The translations under genes and the position numbers were made by a program. Positions 16,927 through 25,870 of a stretch of DNA of 64,000 nucleotides are shown piece by piece. The first letter of the stretch is position 1, and each line of letters begins with the position of its first letter. Source of the DNA: Ardenticatenaceae bacterium (lineage in GTDB: Bacteria; Chloroflexota; Anaerolineae; Promineifilales; Promineifilaceae); assembly GCA_020634395.1 (NCBI GenBank), contig JACKBU010000003.1, positions 1 through 64,000 on the forward strand, in the 5' to 3' direction. Under the pieces are notes generated by a model that worked only from the letters and a program-made list of their open reading frames with translations, had not been told where the DNA came from and made no database searches.

Positions 16927-17889
16927 ATGAAAGTATTAGTTACCGGCGCTGCCGGTTTCATCGGCAGCCATCTGGCAGCCAAGCTGGCCCGCCGCGGCGA
17001 TGAGGTGGTGGGCCTGGATAACTTCAACGCTATTGTCTACGACGCCGAACGCAAACACGGCCGTGCCCAAGAATTAGCCCCATACCCCAACTTCCGCATG
17101 ATCGAAGCCGACATTACCGACCGGGAGCGCATGCTGGCCATCTTCGCCGCCGAAAAATTCGAGGCAGTAGCCCATCTGGCTGCGCTGGCCGGCGTGCGCA
17201 ACGCCGTCAAATATCCGGCGCTCTACGTGCAGGTAGACCTGAACGGCACGCAAAACCTGATGGACGCCGCCCTGGCCGCCGGCACGGTGCAAAACTTTGT
17301 ATTTGCCTCCACCTCCTCGGTGTACGGCAATACGCAGGTTGTACCCTTTGTAGAAAGCGATCCCTGCGACCGGGTTTTGCAGCCTTATGCCGCCGCCAAA
17401 CGCGCCGCCGAAATTCTGGGCCACGCCTACCACCATCTGTTTGGGCTTAACTTCACGGTGGTGCGCTTCTTCACCGTCTATGGCCCCAGCGGGCGGCCGG
17501 ATATGATGGCCTACCTGCTGGCCGACAGCGTCACCAAAGGCATCCAGATTCCCCTTTACGAAGGGGGAGAGATGTATCGGGATTGGACCTACGTTGATGA
17601 CACCACGGACGGCGTGGTCGCTGCTTTGGACCGCCCTTTAGGCTACGAAATCATCAACCTGGGACGCGGTGAACCCACCCTGCTGCGCGACTTTGTTACC
17701 ATGATCGAAACCCTGGCCGGCAAAAAAGCCAATCTGATCCACAAACCCAAACCAGCCGCCGACTTTGTCCTCAATCAGGCCGACATTAGCAAAGCCCGCC
17801 GGCTGCTGGACTATAACCCGCAGGTTTCCGTGGCCGAAGGGGTGAAACGTTTTTGGGAGTGGTACGTGGCTGCCGAAGGAATCGGTTAG
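16927..17889 (+). CDS. NAD-dependent sugar-nucleotide epimerase/dehydratase
   Basis: A 320-residue extended short-chain dehydrogenase. The NAD-binding motif is TGAAGFIGSHLA (about 6-17), the catalytic Ser region is FASTSSVYGN (about 126-135), and Tyr/Lys are in YAAAKRAAE (about 157-165). The sequence with RDWTYVDDTTDGVVAALD resembles UDP-glucuronate 4-epimerase and related UDP-glucose epimerases. It would supply a nucleotide sugar for surface glycan synthesis. Substrate is not certain. It lies 13 bases after recJ and converges with the histidine kinase gene on the minus strand. Confidence 0.88.
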   Translation: MKVLVTGAAGFIGSHLAAKLARRGDEVVGLDNFNAIVYDAERKHGRAQELAPYPNFRMIEADITDRERMLAIFAAEKFEAVAHLAALAGVRNAVKYPALYVQVDLNGTQNLMDAALAAGTVQNFVFASTSSVYGNTQVVPFVESDPCDRVLQPYAAAKRAAEILGHAYHHLFGLNFTVVRFFTVYGPSGRPDMMAYLLADSVTKGIQIPLYEGGEMYRDWTYVDDTTDGVVAALDRPLGYEIINLGRGEPTLLRDFVTMIETLAGKKANLIHKPKPAADFVLNQADISKARRLLDYNPQVSVAEGVKRFWEWYVAAEGIG

Positions 17890-17895
17890 GGGCGA

Positions 17896-17925
17896 CTGTA
17901 ACAGGTTACAGGCTATAGGTTACAG
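17896..17925. repeat. Short repeats and small hairpin between convergent genes
   Basis: The 37-base gap between the epimerase and the histidine kinase holds two direct copies of ggttacag and an inverted pair ctgtaac / gttacag (17896-17911). It could act as a weak bidirectional stop. It resembles the other short-repeat junctions of the window. Confidence 0.5.
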
Positions 17926-17926
17926 C

Positions 17927-19180
17927 TTAAGAGATGGTGCGGGGGAGGAGAATGTGAAAGGTACTGCCGGGGAGCGTGTTGAAGTCCTGGCCGGGACTTT
18001 CGACCCAGATACGGCCGTTATGCGCCTGCACGATGCCCCGCGCCACAGCCAGCCCAATACCTAAACCGCCACCCAAAAAAGAGGATTTGCTGCTGGAATG
18101 ATGGTCGATGGAACCAACCACGTAGAACTGATCGAAAATATAAGGCTGATCTTCGAGGGCGATGCCGATGCCCGTATCCTGCACGTCTAACACCACTGCG
18201 CTTTCCTCGGCGTGCCCGGAAATGTAGATCGACCTGTCGTTGGGGGTAAACTTCAGGGCGTTTTCGATGACGTTGGCCACGGCCGTTTGCAAATGTTCAC
18301 GGTCGGCCTGCACGGTCGGCAGTTTTTCCAGATCACGCACCACGATCTTCAGGTTCCGCTCGGCGCACACAGGACCAAACTCGGCAACTACCTGGTCTAC
18401 CATAGCAGCCAGGCTGAGGGTTTGCGGATGCAGATCCAGGCGGTTGGCGGCAATGCGCGAAATGCCAATGATCTCATCCACCACCTGCGACAGCCGCATC
18501 ATGCCCCGATTGAGCTTGGCCACCGACAGCAACGGCCGTTCCCATTCCACCGTTCCGGCTTCATCCTTTTCCTGCAGCTGCTGGAGCTGCATCTCCAACA
18601 ACTGCGCGTACCCAATTACCAACGTCAAAGGAGTGCGCAGTTCATGCGAGGCCAGAATAATAAAATCACTCTTCAGGCGATCCAGGTGGTAAAGCCGCTG
18701 ATTGCTGATTTCCAGTTCACGGATTTTGTCTTCAAGCTGGCCCACCACCAACTTTGCGTGGCGCTCCAGTTGGTCATAGCGTTCATCGTCGCGCAGAAGA
18801 TGCTGACGGCCGTGCAAAAAGGCGTCAACGTCGTCGGGCAGGGCATCCACATCAATCGGCTTGGTCAGGAAGCCGGTGCAGCCGGCGGCCAGGGCCAGTT
18901 CCCGGTTCCCCGATGAATGGTTGGCCGTCAGGGCCACAATGGGGATGGTTTCCAGATGGGGCAGGCTGCGCAGACGGGTGGTAACGGCACGGCCGTCCAT
19001 GTTAGGCAGATTGATGTCCATCAACACCAACTGCGGCTGCACCGACTGCGCCAGAGTTACACCTTCCAGGCCATCGGCAGCCAGAAACACCTCATAGCCA
19101 GAACGGCGCAGCACACGCGCTACCAATCGCCGGCTGTCGGTGTCATCTTCGATATAAAGAACCTTGGCTGCTACACTCAT
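17927..19180 (-). CDS. REC-histidine kinase hybrid protein
   Basis: The start is set at the ATG at 19180, because the receiver domain begins immediately after (MSVAAKVLYIEDD) and the upstream extension has no family support. The order is receiver domain (about 1-120, phospho-acceptor in VLMDINLPNMDG), a helical linker, HisKA with SHELRTPL (about 175) and HATPase with NVIENALKFTPND, DVQDTGIGI and GGGLGIGLA. An N-terminal receiver on a soluble kinase suggests control by another kinase or by phosphorelay. No sensor domain or membrane helix is visible. The gene is alone on the minus strand between convergent and divergent genes. Confidence 0.9.
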   Translation of the reverse strand: MSVAAKVLYIEDDTDSRRLVARVLRRSGYEVFLAADGLEGVTLAQSVQPQLVLMDINLPNMDGRAVTTRLRSLPHLETIPIVALTANHSSGNRELALAAGCTGFLTKPIDVDALPDDVDAFLHGRQHLLRDDERYDQLERHAKLVVGQLEDKIRELEISNQRLYHLDRLKSDFIILASHELRTPLTLVIGYAQLLEMQLQQLQEKDEAGTVEWERPLLSVAKLNRGMMRLSQVVDEIIGISRIAANRLDLHPQTLSLAAMVDQVVAEFGPVCAERNLKIVVRDLEKLPTVQADREHLQTAVANVIENALKFTPNDRSIYISGHAEESAVVLDVQDTGIGIALEDQPYIFDQFYVVGSIDHHSSSKSSFLGGGLGIGLAVARGIVQAHNGRIWVESPGQDFNTLPGSTFHILLPRTIS

Positions 19181-19346
19181 CTTACGCTCGCTCAGTGAGA
19201 TTTTATGGGTTGGTTCCCATTGGTACATCAACATTCTTAATTTGCATATTAACCTTCGTGCCAATGGCAGCAATAGCCTGCCCCCACACCACCCTGCGCC
19301 GTTAGCATCACTGGCCATATTGGGCCATCGCTACATTTGACAGAAA

Positions 19347-19355
19347 TGGTATAAT
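19347..19355 (+). promoter_or_regulatory. Extended -10 promoter element of the RNase D-like gene
   Basis: TGGTATAAT at 19347-19355 is a perfect extended -10 (TGnTATAAT). No matching -35 lies 17 bases upstream, which is normal for extended -10 promoters. A transcript starting about 7 bases downstream would have almost no leader before the ATG at 19373. Confidence 0.6.
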
Positions 19356-19372
19356 GTTTTGGAAATTTGAGG

Positions 19373-20578
19373 ATGGCTATTTCCCAACGAGTAATCCATA
19401 CCATCCCTAGACGCCCGAGCAAACACAAGAAACGGAGAGTGTTAGTGCCGTTGCCACCGCATCATTTGATCACCGCGCAGACTGACTGGCAAGATTGTCT
19501 TGCTGCCCTCAAACAAGAACCTCGCATCGCCATCGACCTGGAAGCGAACAGCATGTATGCCTATCGCGAACGGGTCTGTTTGATACAGATTTCTATTCCC
19601 AGCCAGGATTATATTATTGATCCCGTCGCCAAAGTAGACCTGAGCGGTTTAGGAGAGCTGCTGGCGGATACGGCCGTTGAAAAAGTTTTCCACGCCGCCG
19701 AATACGATCTTATCCTGCTAAAACGCGAGTACGAATGGGAGCTGAACAACCTTTTTGACACCATGTGGGCCGCCCGTATCCTGGGCTACAAGCAGTACGG
19801 CCTTGCCAGCCTCCTCAAGAAGATATTCGACCTCAAACTCGACAAACAGTACCAAAAATCAAACTGGTGCCGGCGTCCGCTCTCGCCAGCGCAGTTGGCC
19901 TATGCCCAGCATGACACCCATCACCTGCTGCAGCTGCGCGATTACCTGCACGCGGAACTGCAAGCCGCCAACCGCCTCGTAGAAGCGCAGGAAATCTTCC
20001 TGGAGCAAACAAAAGTACAACCCGGCAATCACGAATTCGATCCGGACAGCTTCTGGTCCATTCATGGTGTCCACGAACTCTCCGGCGAACAACGCGCCAT
20101 TCTCAAAGCCATCAATATCTACCGGGACCAGGAAGCGCAGAAGCGCAACCAGCCCCTCTTCAAAATTTTCGGCGACCGCACGATGATAGAACTGGCCCGC
20201 CAGACTCCTAAATCCTTCGGTGAACTCCAGCAAGTGTACGGCATGTCTTCCGGGCAGATCCGGCGTTATGGCAAACAACTGCTGCAACTTATTGCCGACA
20301 ATCAAGACGCCGCGCCGCCGCGCCAGCCCAAGCGCCCTTCCCGTCCCCCGGACGACGTTTTGTGCCGCTATGAAAAGCTGCACAACTGGCGCAAACACCG
20401 CGCCCAAAAGCGCGGCGTAGAATCGGATGTGATCTTGAGCCGAGAAACGTTGTGGGCTATTGCGCGCCAAAACCCGCGGTCAACTGAGGAACTGGCGCAG
20501 TTAGCCGAGATAGGCGCCTGGCGCTGCCAGGCGTATGGCGACGATATTATCAAGTTGTTGTCTAACCACCAGCAGTAG
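19373..20578 (+). CDS. rnd: RNase D-like 3'-5' exoribonuclease with HRDC domains
   Basis: An approximately 400-residue DEDDy exonuclease. Catalytic motifs are IAIDLEANSMY (Exo I), FHAAEYDLILLKR (Exo II) and YAQHDTHHLLQL (Exo III, with Tyr and Asp). HRDC-like helical domains follow at about 215-290 and 330-400. RNase D trims the 3' ends of tRNA precursors. The ATG at 19373 is used here. A TTG six bases earlier and a GTG at 19445, preceded by GGAG, are alternatives. The -10 box is so close that the transcript would be nearly leaderless from 19373, which slightly favours the GTG. The next gene starts 27 bases downstream and may share the transcript. Confidence 0.9.
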   Translation: MAISQRVIHTIPRRPSKHKKRRVLVPLPPHHLITAQTDWQDCLAALKQEPRIAIDLEANSMYAYRERVCLIQISIPSQDYIIDPVAKVDLSGLGELLADTAVEKVFHAAEYDLILLKREYEWELNNLFDTMWAARILGYKQYGLASLLKKIFDLKLDKQYQKSNWCRRPLSPAQLAYAQHDTHHLLQLRDYLHAELQAANRLVEAQEIFLEQTKVQPGNHEFDPDSFWSIHGVHELSGEQRAILKAINIYRDQEAQKRNQPLFKIFGDRTMIELARQTPKSFGELQQVYGMSSGQIRRYGKQLLQLIADNQDAAPPRQPKRPSRPPDDVLCRYEKLHNWRKHRAQKRGVESDVILSRETLWAIARQNPRSTEELAQLAEIGAWRCQAYGDDIIKLLSNHQQ

Positions 20579-20605
20579 CCCCACTGCTGTTTAGGGAGAT
20601 TTCCA

Positions 20606-22015
20606 ATGCAAATCCAATTTTTTGGCGCTGCTCGTACAGTGACGGGATCCCAACATCTTGTGACGGTAAACGGCCGTAAGATCCTGTTAGACTGCGGTCT
20701 TTATCAGGGCTCGCGGCAGGAAAGCTACCACCGTAACCAACAACTGCCCTTCGATGCCGCCAGTGTCGACGTCCTGGTGCTGTCCCATGCCCACATGGAC
20801 CACAGCGGCAACATCCCCAATCTGGTCAAAAGTGGTTTTCAGGGCGACATCATCTGCACCTATGCCACACGCGATCTGTGTGCCGTGATGCTGCGCGACA
20901 GCGCCAAAATTCAAAGCTACGACGTGCAGTACCTCAATAAAAAGCGCGAGCGGAAGAATCTGCCGCCGATCGATCCGATTTACACGATGGAGGACGCCGT
21001 CGAAAGTCTGAAGCAGTTTATTGGGCTGGGATACGGCCGTCCTTACAAACTCTTCCCCGGCGTCACCCTTACCTTCTACGACGCCGGGCACATCCTGGGT
21101 TCGGCCATCGTCGCCCTGGACATTGAAGATGAAGAAAGCCAGCGCAATAGGCGCCTCGTCTTCAGCGGCGACCTGGGCCGCCCGAATCGGCCCATCCTGC
21201 GGGATCCTGCCCTGCTCGACCGTGCCGACATCTTGATCATCGAAAGCACCTATGGCAACCGGCTGCACGCCGACCTGGATGAAGCCAGCGACAAACTGGA
21301 AAATATCATCAATGAAACCTACGGCCGTGGCGGCAAGCTCATCGTTCCCGCCTTTGCCGTCGGCCGTACCCAGGAACTGGTATATCGCATCCACCAGCTG
21401 GTCGAAGAGCGGGACATTCCGCCCAAGCTGCCTATCTTTGTCGACAGCCCGCTGGCTATCGATGCCACCGGCATTTACCGGCTGCACCCGGAAGCCTACG
21501 ACGAAGAAATCGCCCAGTTCATACTGGCCAACCACAATGAGGACCCCTTTGGGTTTGACATGATGCACTATACTCGCTCTACTGCCGAATCCAAAGAGCT
21601 AAACTTTTTGCGGGAGCCGGCCGTCATCATCAGCGCCAGCGGTATGGCCGAGGCCGGACGTATCCTGCATCACCTCAAGAACAACATCGAGGACGCACGC
21701 AACACCATCCTGATCGTTGGCTGGCAGGCGCCAAACACTTTAGGACGACGGCTGGTCGAAAAGCAGCCCGTCGTAAAAATCTTTGGCGAAGAGTATCGTC
21801 TCAAAGCGCAGGTGGAAACTATCAACGGGTTCAGCGCCCACGCCGACCGCAAGGAGCTGCTGGAGTGGACGGGGCATCTGCAACAACGGCCGTCGCACAC
21901 CTTCATCGTCCACGGCGAAGAAGAAGCAGCCTTTTCCTTTGCCGCCGCTCTGCAAGAGGAACAACACCTGCCCAACGTTGTCGTGCCCGAACTGGGCCAA
22001 AAGTTTACGCTCTAG
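20606..22015 (+). CDS. MBL-fold beta-CASP RNA-processing exonuclease
   Basis: A 469-residue metallo-beta-lactamase/beta-CASP protein. The metal site is LSHAHMDHSG (about 58-67), followed by the conserved YDAGHILGS, VFSGDLGR and IIESTYGNR. Beta-CASP motifs include IVPAFAVGRTQEL, VDSPLA, IISASGMAEAGRI and the C-terminal NGFSAHADRKEL. This is the family of CPSF-73-like proteins that cut or degrade RNA in bacteria and archaea. The start has a GGGAG ribosome site. It follows the RNase D-like gene by 27 bases, which suggests a small RNA-processing operon. Confidence 0.92.
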   Translation: MQIQFFGAARTVTGSQHLVTVNGRKILLDCGLYQGSRQESYHRNQQLPFDAASVDVLVLSHAHMDHSGNIPNLVKSGFQGDIICTYATRDLCAVMLRDSAKIQSYDVQYLNKKRERKNLPPIDPIYTMEDAVESLKQFIGLGYGRPYKLFPGVTLTFYDAGHILGSAIVALDIEDEESQRNRRLVFSGDLGRPNRPILRDPALLDRADILIIESTYGNRLHADLDEASDKLENIINETYGRGGKLIVPAFAVGRTQELVYRIHQLVEERDIPPKLPIFVDSPLAIDATGIYRLHPEAYDEEIAQFILANHNEDPFGFDMMHYTRSTAESKELNFLREPAVIISASGMAEAGRILHHLKNNIEDARNTILIVGWQAPNTLGRRLVEKQPVVKIFGEEYRLKAQVETINGFSAHADRKELLEWTGHLQQRPSHTFIVHGEEEAAFSFAAALQEEQHLPNVVVPELGQKFTL

Positions 22016-22205
22016 CCGACTGTCCGCGCGTTCGCTGCCTGAAAAACTTCTCCTCTACCTTCAATCCTGGCCTTATAGTCCAAGATTCCTATCCACTCAC
22101 CCTCAGTAAGTCTGTTATAGTACGAGTAAGCCCAAGCAGCCATCCCGGTAATGGGCTTAGTATCGGAACGACGAGTGTAGTGGAACCTCAAAAGAAGGTG
22201 CAGAA

Positions 22206-22574
22206 ATGATGGTGAATTTGGCGTTGAACCCCATTCTACGACCAGCCCGATATAGCGAACCAGCCAAGGCAGACCTGGCTGACTTACGGCAAAAGTTGTT
22301 GGCGCTGAATGTATGGCCAGAAGCCGGCGATGAATTTCTGGCTTTGCTGCCGGCCTCGCGCTGGCACTCGCCCCCCTTGACCGATGAAGACAGTGAATGG
22401 CTAAAAATCGTGGCCAAAGATGTACTAAAAGGTGTAGACATCGGCGCCAACTTTCCTGCCTTCTTCCAAAAACTGATCACCAATCAGCAACTCAGGCAAG
22501 CATTTTTGGAGGAATTGGAACTGCAAACCACTATCATTCCAGCGACAAACGGCAACGGTATACATAAACAGTAA
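22206..22574 (+). CDS. Hypothetical helical protein
   Basis: A 122-residue soluble protein that I do not recognise. It is mainly alpha-helical, with no signal peptide or membrane segment. A conserved-looking part is DLRQKLLALNVWPEAGDE, then GVDIGANFPAFFQKLI and LRQAFLEELEL. There are no Cys pairs or catalytic motifs. It begins 190 bases after the beta-CASP gene, with AAGGTGCAGAA before the ATG as a plausible ribosome site, and ends just before a strong terminator. A TATAGT box near 22114 could be its -10 element. Confidence 0.65.
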   Translation: MMVNLALNPILRPARYSEPAKADLADLRQKLLALNVWPEAGDEFLALLPASRWHSPPLTDEDSEWLKIVAKDVLKGVDIGANFPAFFQKLITNQQLRQAFLEELELQTTIIPATNGNGIHKQ

Positions 22575-22594
22575 ATTTTCACTATCCAGGAAAG

Positions 22595-22636
22595 AAAACG
22601 CCGCCATTGATTGCAATATCAATGGCGACGTTTTTT
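22595..22636. terminator. Bidirectional terminator between convergent genes
   Basis: A 16-bp stem with one mismatch (aaaacg-cgccattgat pairing with atcaatggcg-cgtttt) and a short loop ends in six Ts on the plus strand and in TTTTCTTT on the minus strand. It sits between the hypothetical gene and kbl, which converge, so it can serve both. Confidence 0.85.
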
Positions 22637-22743
22637 ATGCCTGTTGGATTGACAAACGCTTACAAATTTTCGGAGAGCAAACTCATGATCATCTTTGCCA
22701 GGTCTGACCCTCTCAACTCAATTTAAGAGCGTGTGACGGGTGG

Positions 22744-23928
22744 CTAAATGACGGCCAGTTCTTTGCCTACTGTGCGGAAAACTTCGAGAGCCTCTTCCAG
22801 GTCGACCGGCGTATGGGCAGCTGAGTTCATGACGCGGATACGAGCCTTGCCCTGAGGTACGGTGGGATAGCTAATCGCCATAGCAAAGACGCCATTATCA
22901 AAGAGTTTGCGGCTAAAGGCCTGGGCCAACTTAGCATCGCCCAGCATTACAGGCACGATAGGTGTTTCGGTATGGCCGGTATCAAAGCCAAAGGACTGCA
23001 TCCCTTCTTTGAAGAGGCGGGCATTGGACCACAGTTTGTCTACCAACTCGGTCGATTCTTGCAAGACGTTAACGGCTTCCAGACAGGCAGCGACGTCGGG
23101 CACAGTCATGGCGCTGGAGAAGAGGAACGGCCGTCCCCGCTGCCGCAGCCAGTCAATTATCTCCTGCCGCCCGGCGACCAGGCCGCCCACCACGCCAAAT
23201 GCTTTGCTCATGGTGCCAACTTCGATGTCGACACGGCCATGCAGCCCAAAGTGGTCCACAATGCCGCGCCCGCCTTCACCCAACACGCCTTCGCCGTGGG
23301 CATCATCAACCATGAGCATGATATCGTACTCGTTGGCAATGTCACAGATTTTATCCAGGCGGGCAATATCGCCATCCATGCTAAACACACCGTCGGTGAC
23401 GATGAGGCGACGGCCGTATTCAGTCGTCGCTTCGATCTGGCGGCGCAGGTCTTGCGGATCGTTGTGGGCATAGCGCACAATGGTCGCCCGGCTCAGGCGC
23501 GATCCGTCGATAATGCTGGCATGGTTCAGTTCATCGGAAAATATGACGTCGCCTCGGCCTACCAGTGCCGGAATGGTCGCTAAATTGGCGGTGAAGCCGC
23601 TTTGGAAGGTAATGCAGGCGGCGGCACGCTTAAACTCCGCCAGCCGCCTCTCCAACTCAATATGCAGCGACATGGTGCCGGCAATGCTGCGCACGGCGCC
23701 GGGACCAATGCCGTACTCGTTGATGGCTTCCTGCGCGGCCTGGCGCAGGCGCGGATGGTTGGCCAGACCCAGATAGTTGTTGGCGCAGAAGTTGAGCAGG
23801 TAACGGCCGTCTATCTTCACCCGCGCATCCATCGGCGAGTCAATTGTACGAATCACGTTAAACAGACCGGCTTCTTTAAGCGCGGCAATTTCCTCAGAAA
23901 TCCAATCGGTTCGGTGGTTTGTCATCAT
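22744..23928 (-). CDS. kbl: Glycine C-acetyltransferase (2-amino-3-ketobutyrate CoA ligase)
   Basis: A 394-residue PLP enzyme of the alpha-oxoamine synthase family. The motifs are NFCANNYLGLANHP (about 46-59), YGIGPGAVRSIAGTM (about 73), FSDELNHASIIDG (about 131), VDDAHGEGVLGEGGRG (about 209) and the PLP-lysine in GTMSKAFGVVGG (about 239-250). This matches Kbl, which converts 2-amino-3-ketobutyrate and CoA to glycine and acetyl-CoA in threonine breakdown. The related BioF (8-amino-7-oxononanoate synthase) cannot be excluded, but no bio gene is near. No threonine dehydrogenase gene is adjacent. AGGAG precedes the ATG. Confidence 0.88.
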   Translation of the reverse strand: MMTNHRTDWISEEIAALKEAGLFNVIRTIDSPMDARVKIDGRYLLNFCANNYLGLANHPRLRQAAQEAINEYGIGPGAVRSIAGTMSLHIELERRLAEFKRAAACITFQSGFTANLATIPALVGRGDVIFSDELNHASIIDGSRLSRATIVRYAHNDPQDLRRQIEATTEYGRRLIVTDGVFSMDGDIARLDKICDIANEYDIMLMVDDAHGEGVLGEGGRGIVDHFGLHGRVDIEVGTMSKAFGVVGGLVAGRQEIIDWLRQRGRPFLFSSAMTVPDVAACLEAVNVLQESTELVDKLWSNARLFKEGMQSFGFDTGHTETPIVPVMLGDAKLAQAFSRKLFDNGVFAMAISYPTVPQGKARIRVMNSAAHTPVDLEEALEVFRTVGKELAVI

Positions 23929-24011
23929 TTCTCCTCTTTGGGGATGTGGGAAGCATCCCAGACTTGACTGTAATTTTTATCTTACCAGTATAAAGCCAAT
24001 GGAAACGGCCG

Positions 24012-24767
24012 TTACATCGCCGTTGGAAAATCAAAAAACTTTGCCTGCAGGCCAAACTTTTCTGCCAGGTGCTGCCCCAAAGCCTGCACGCCGACCGTTT
24101 CCGTGGCATAGTGGCCGGCAAAAATGACATTGAGACCGTAGTCTGCCGCCGCCCAATAGTTGGCGTGGGACGTCTCCCCGGTGAGAAGCGTGTCGCAGCC
24201 CAGAGCCTGCGCTTCGGCCACCTGATCGGCTCCAAAGCCAGAGATAATCGCTACCTGGGAAACGTTTTCCGGCCCGTGGGCTAACACCCGGGCGGTTGTG
24301 TGCAGCTGCCGTTCCACTTTTTGCACAAACTGTGCCAGAGACGGAACGGCCGTGGCCTGCCCCCAAACGCCAATTGGGACGCCCATCGGCGCGCACCACC
24401 ACCCTTCGACCTTCACGTCACACCGACGCGCCAATACGGCATTGTTGCCCACTTCCGGATGCCCATCCAGCGGCAAATGTGCAGCATATAGATGGATGTC
24501 ATTCTGGATCAACAGGCGTACCCGTTCGCCCAAAGGCCCGGCCAACCGCTCCACTGACCGCCACAGTATGCCGTGGTGCACCAGCAGCAGATCCGCGCCC
24601 CACTCGGCGGCAGCGGCAATCACCGGCGGTGCTACGTCCACTGACAGGGCAATTTTGCCAACCGTGTCACCCTCAGCTTCTACTTGCAAGCCCTGGGGGC
24701 CATAATCCTTAAACTCGGCTATCCGTAAATAACTGTCGAGGTAAGCAATCAGATCATTTTTCAACAT
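24012..24767 (-). CDS. NIF3-like dinuclear metal-centre protein
   Basis: A 251-residue member of the NIF3/YbgI/YqfO family. The characteristic metal ligands are in LLLVHHGILW (about 60-69) and in the C-terminal FAGHYATETVGVQALGQHL (about 214-232). These proteins form hexameric rings with a dinuclear metal site. Some have been proposed to act as GTP cyclohydrolase-like or phosphodiesterase enzymes, but the true role is unclear. It lies upstream of kbl on the same strand with an 83-base gap and may share the transcript. Confidence 0.88.
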   Translation of the reverse strand: MLKNDLIAYLDSYLRIAEFKDYGPQGLQVEAEGDTVGKIALSVDVAPPVIAAAAEWGADLLLVHHGILWRSVERLAGPLGERVRLLIQNDIHLYAAHLPLDGHPEVGNNAVLARRCDVKVEGWWCAPMGVPIGVWGQATAVPSLAQFVQKVERQLHTTARVLAHGPENVSQVAIISGFGADQVAEAQALGCDTLLTGETSHANYWAAADYGLNVIFAGHYATETVGVQALGQHLAEKFGLQAKFFDFPTAM

Positions 24768-24820
24768 AACAGTTAACCATCTCTTAACGAATTTTTAACC
24801 GAAGCCCGCTGCATATGGCA

Positions 24821-24849
24821 TTGACGCACTTTTTTATCCCATGTATACT
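24821..24849 (+). promoter_or_regulatory. Sigma-70 promoter of the HNH nuclease gene
   Basis: TTGACG (24821-24826) and TATACT (24844-24849) are separated by exactly 17 bases. The -10 overlaps the first in-frame ATG at 24841, which therefore cannot be the start codon of the HNH gene from this promoter. Confidence 0.7.
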
Positions 24850-24858
24850 GCTGACGTC

Positions 24859-25380
24859 ATGAACAAAGAGGACCTTTTGCATGAGCCGGTGCTCTTGCTA
24901 AATGTGAACTTTGAACCCTTACACGTCTGCAACACAAAGCGAGCGCTGGCGTTAGTATTGGCTGGTAAAGCAGAAATTATCCTTAACGGGCGTGGCTACT
25001 TGCACAGCAGTTCCGCCGAGTTTGAAATCCCCTCTGTCATCAAACTAAGCACTATGATTAAGCGCCCGCGTCCACGTATTTCTCTTTCCAAGCGGGAAAT
25101 TTTGCGCCGTGACAATTACACCTGCCAATATTGCGGCCGCAAATCGCGCCACCTGACAATTGACCATGTGGTGCCGCGGCACATGGGCGGTCCCCATTCC
25201 TGGGAGAATCTGGTCGCGGCCTGCCCCACCTGCAACCGCCAGAAAGGGGGGAAGCTGCCAGAGGAGATTAGCATGCGGCCACATCATAAACCGGTGGAGC
25301 CAACGCCCACGGCCGTTTATCGTTTTGGTTCTCACTTGGAAAATCACCAGGAATGGGCCCAGTTTATCGAGGGCTGGTAG
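24859..25380 (+). CDS. HNH endonuclease family protein
   Basis: A protein of about 173 residues. A C-terminal HNH nuclease fold shows CQYCGRKSRHLTIDHVVP, with the first metal-binding Cys pair and the catalytic His in IDH, then ENLVAACPTCNRQKGGKLPEE with the second Cys pair and the N/H-type residues. The N-terminal PVLLLNVNFEPLHVCNTKRA is the conserved lead of this stand-alone HNH family, common in Chloroflexota, Actinobacteria and cyanobacteria. The ATG at 24859 is the first start after the promoter. A TTG at 24877 with AGAGG five bases upstream is an equally good start. The natural substrate of the family is not known. The 3' end overlaps the convergent phosphatase gene by 17 bases. Confidence 0.85.
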   Translation: MNKEDLLHEPVLLLNVNFEPLHVCNTKRALALVLAGKAEIILNGRGYLHSSSAEFEIPSVIKLSTMIKRPRPRISLSKREILRRDNYTCQYCGRKSRHLTIDHVVPRHMGGPHSWENLVAACPTCNRQKGGKLPEEISMRPHHKPVEPTPTAVYRFGSHLENHQEWAQFIEGW

Positions 25381-25858
25381 AGGAACGTTGTGCGGCTGTC
25401 TTTTCGGCCCGGGCAATAATCTCATCTAGACCGGCATCGATGATGTTTTCCAGTTCAGTCACCATCGCTTCGTAAGTGGCCCGGGAACGGCCGTAAGGGT
25501 CACTGATGCCGTACTTTTTCCCCACCATTTCGCTCATCAGGTAAATTTTGTCCGCAGATCCGGGAAATTCCACACGTAAAGCCTCAGCGTGTCCCGTCTC
25601 CATACACAATACTAGGTCCGCTTCCTTCAGAAGCTGCCGATTAACCATCTCTGCTCGATGGCCAGTAATATCCAGTCCCCGTTCGGCCGCCAACTCTACG
25701 CTGTAGCGCGAAGCCCTAACGCTCTCTTCGGCCCAGGTCCCCGCGGAGCGAACGACCCAATCGGCCAGGCCACGCTTTTGCAGCCGATCTCGTAACAGGG
25801 CAGCAGCTACCGGAGAGCGACAGATATTCGCTGTACAAACCACTAAAATGCTGGGCAT
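25364..25858 (-). CDS. Low-molecular-weight protein-tyrosine phosphatase
   Basis: A phosphatase of about 164 residues. The P-loop is VCTANICRSP (C-x5-R-S) right after the start, and the general acid lies in ISDPYGRSRATYEA near the C-terminus. Both are diagnostic of the LMW-PTP family, which also includes arsenate-reductase-like relatives. The start is placed at the ATG at 25858 because an upstream ATG at 25891 falls inside the hpf terminator. In glycan-producing bacteria such phosphatases often act on tyrosine-kinase-controlled export, but no such kinase is adjacent. It ends in a 17-base convergent overlap with the HNH gene. Confidence 0.92.
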   Translation of the reverse strand: MPSILVVCTANICRSPVAAALLRDRLQKRGLADWVVRSAGTWAEESVRASRYSVELAAERGLDITGHRAEMVNRQLLKEADLVLCMETGHAEALRVEFPGSADKIYLMSEMVGKKYGISDPYGRSRATYEAMVTELENIIDAGLDEIIARAEKTAAQRSSTSPR

Positions 25859-25870
25859 TTTTACAACAAA

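Noticed and set aside
19181..19318. 46-residue N-terminal extension of the REC-histidine kinase
   Set aside because: Receiver domains normally begin at the start. The extension shows no conserved pattern.
22016..22205. tRNA or small RNA gene in the spacer before the 122-residue protein
   Set aside because: No cloverleaf or T-loop sequence could be folded. Only a weak short hairpin is visible.
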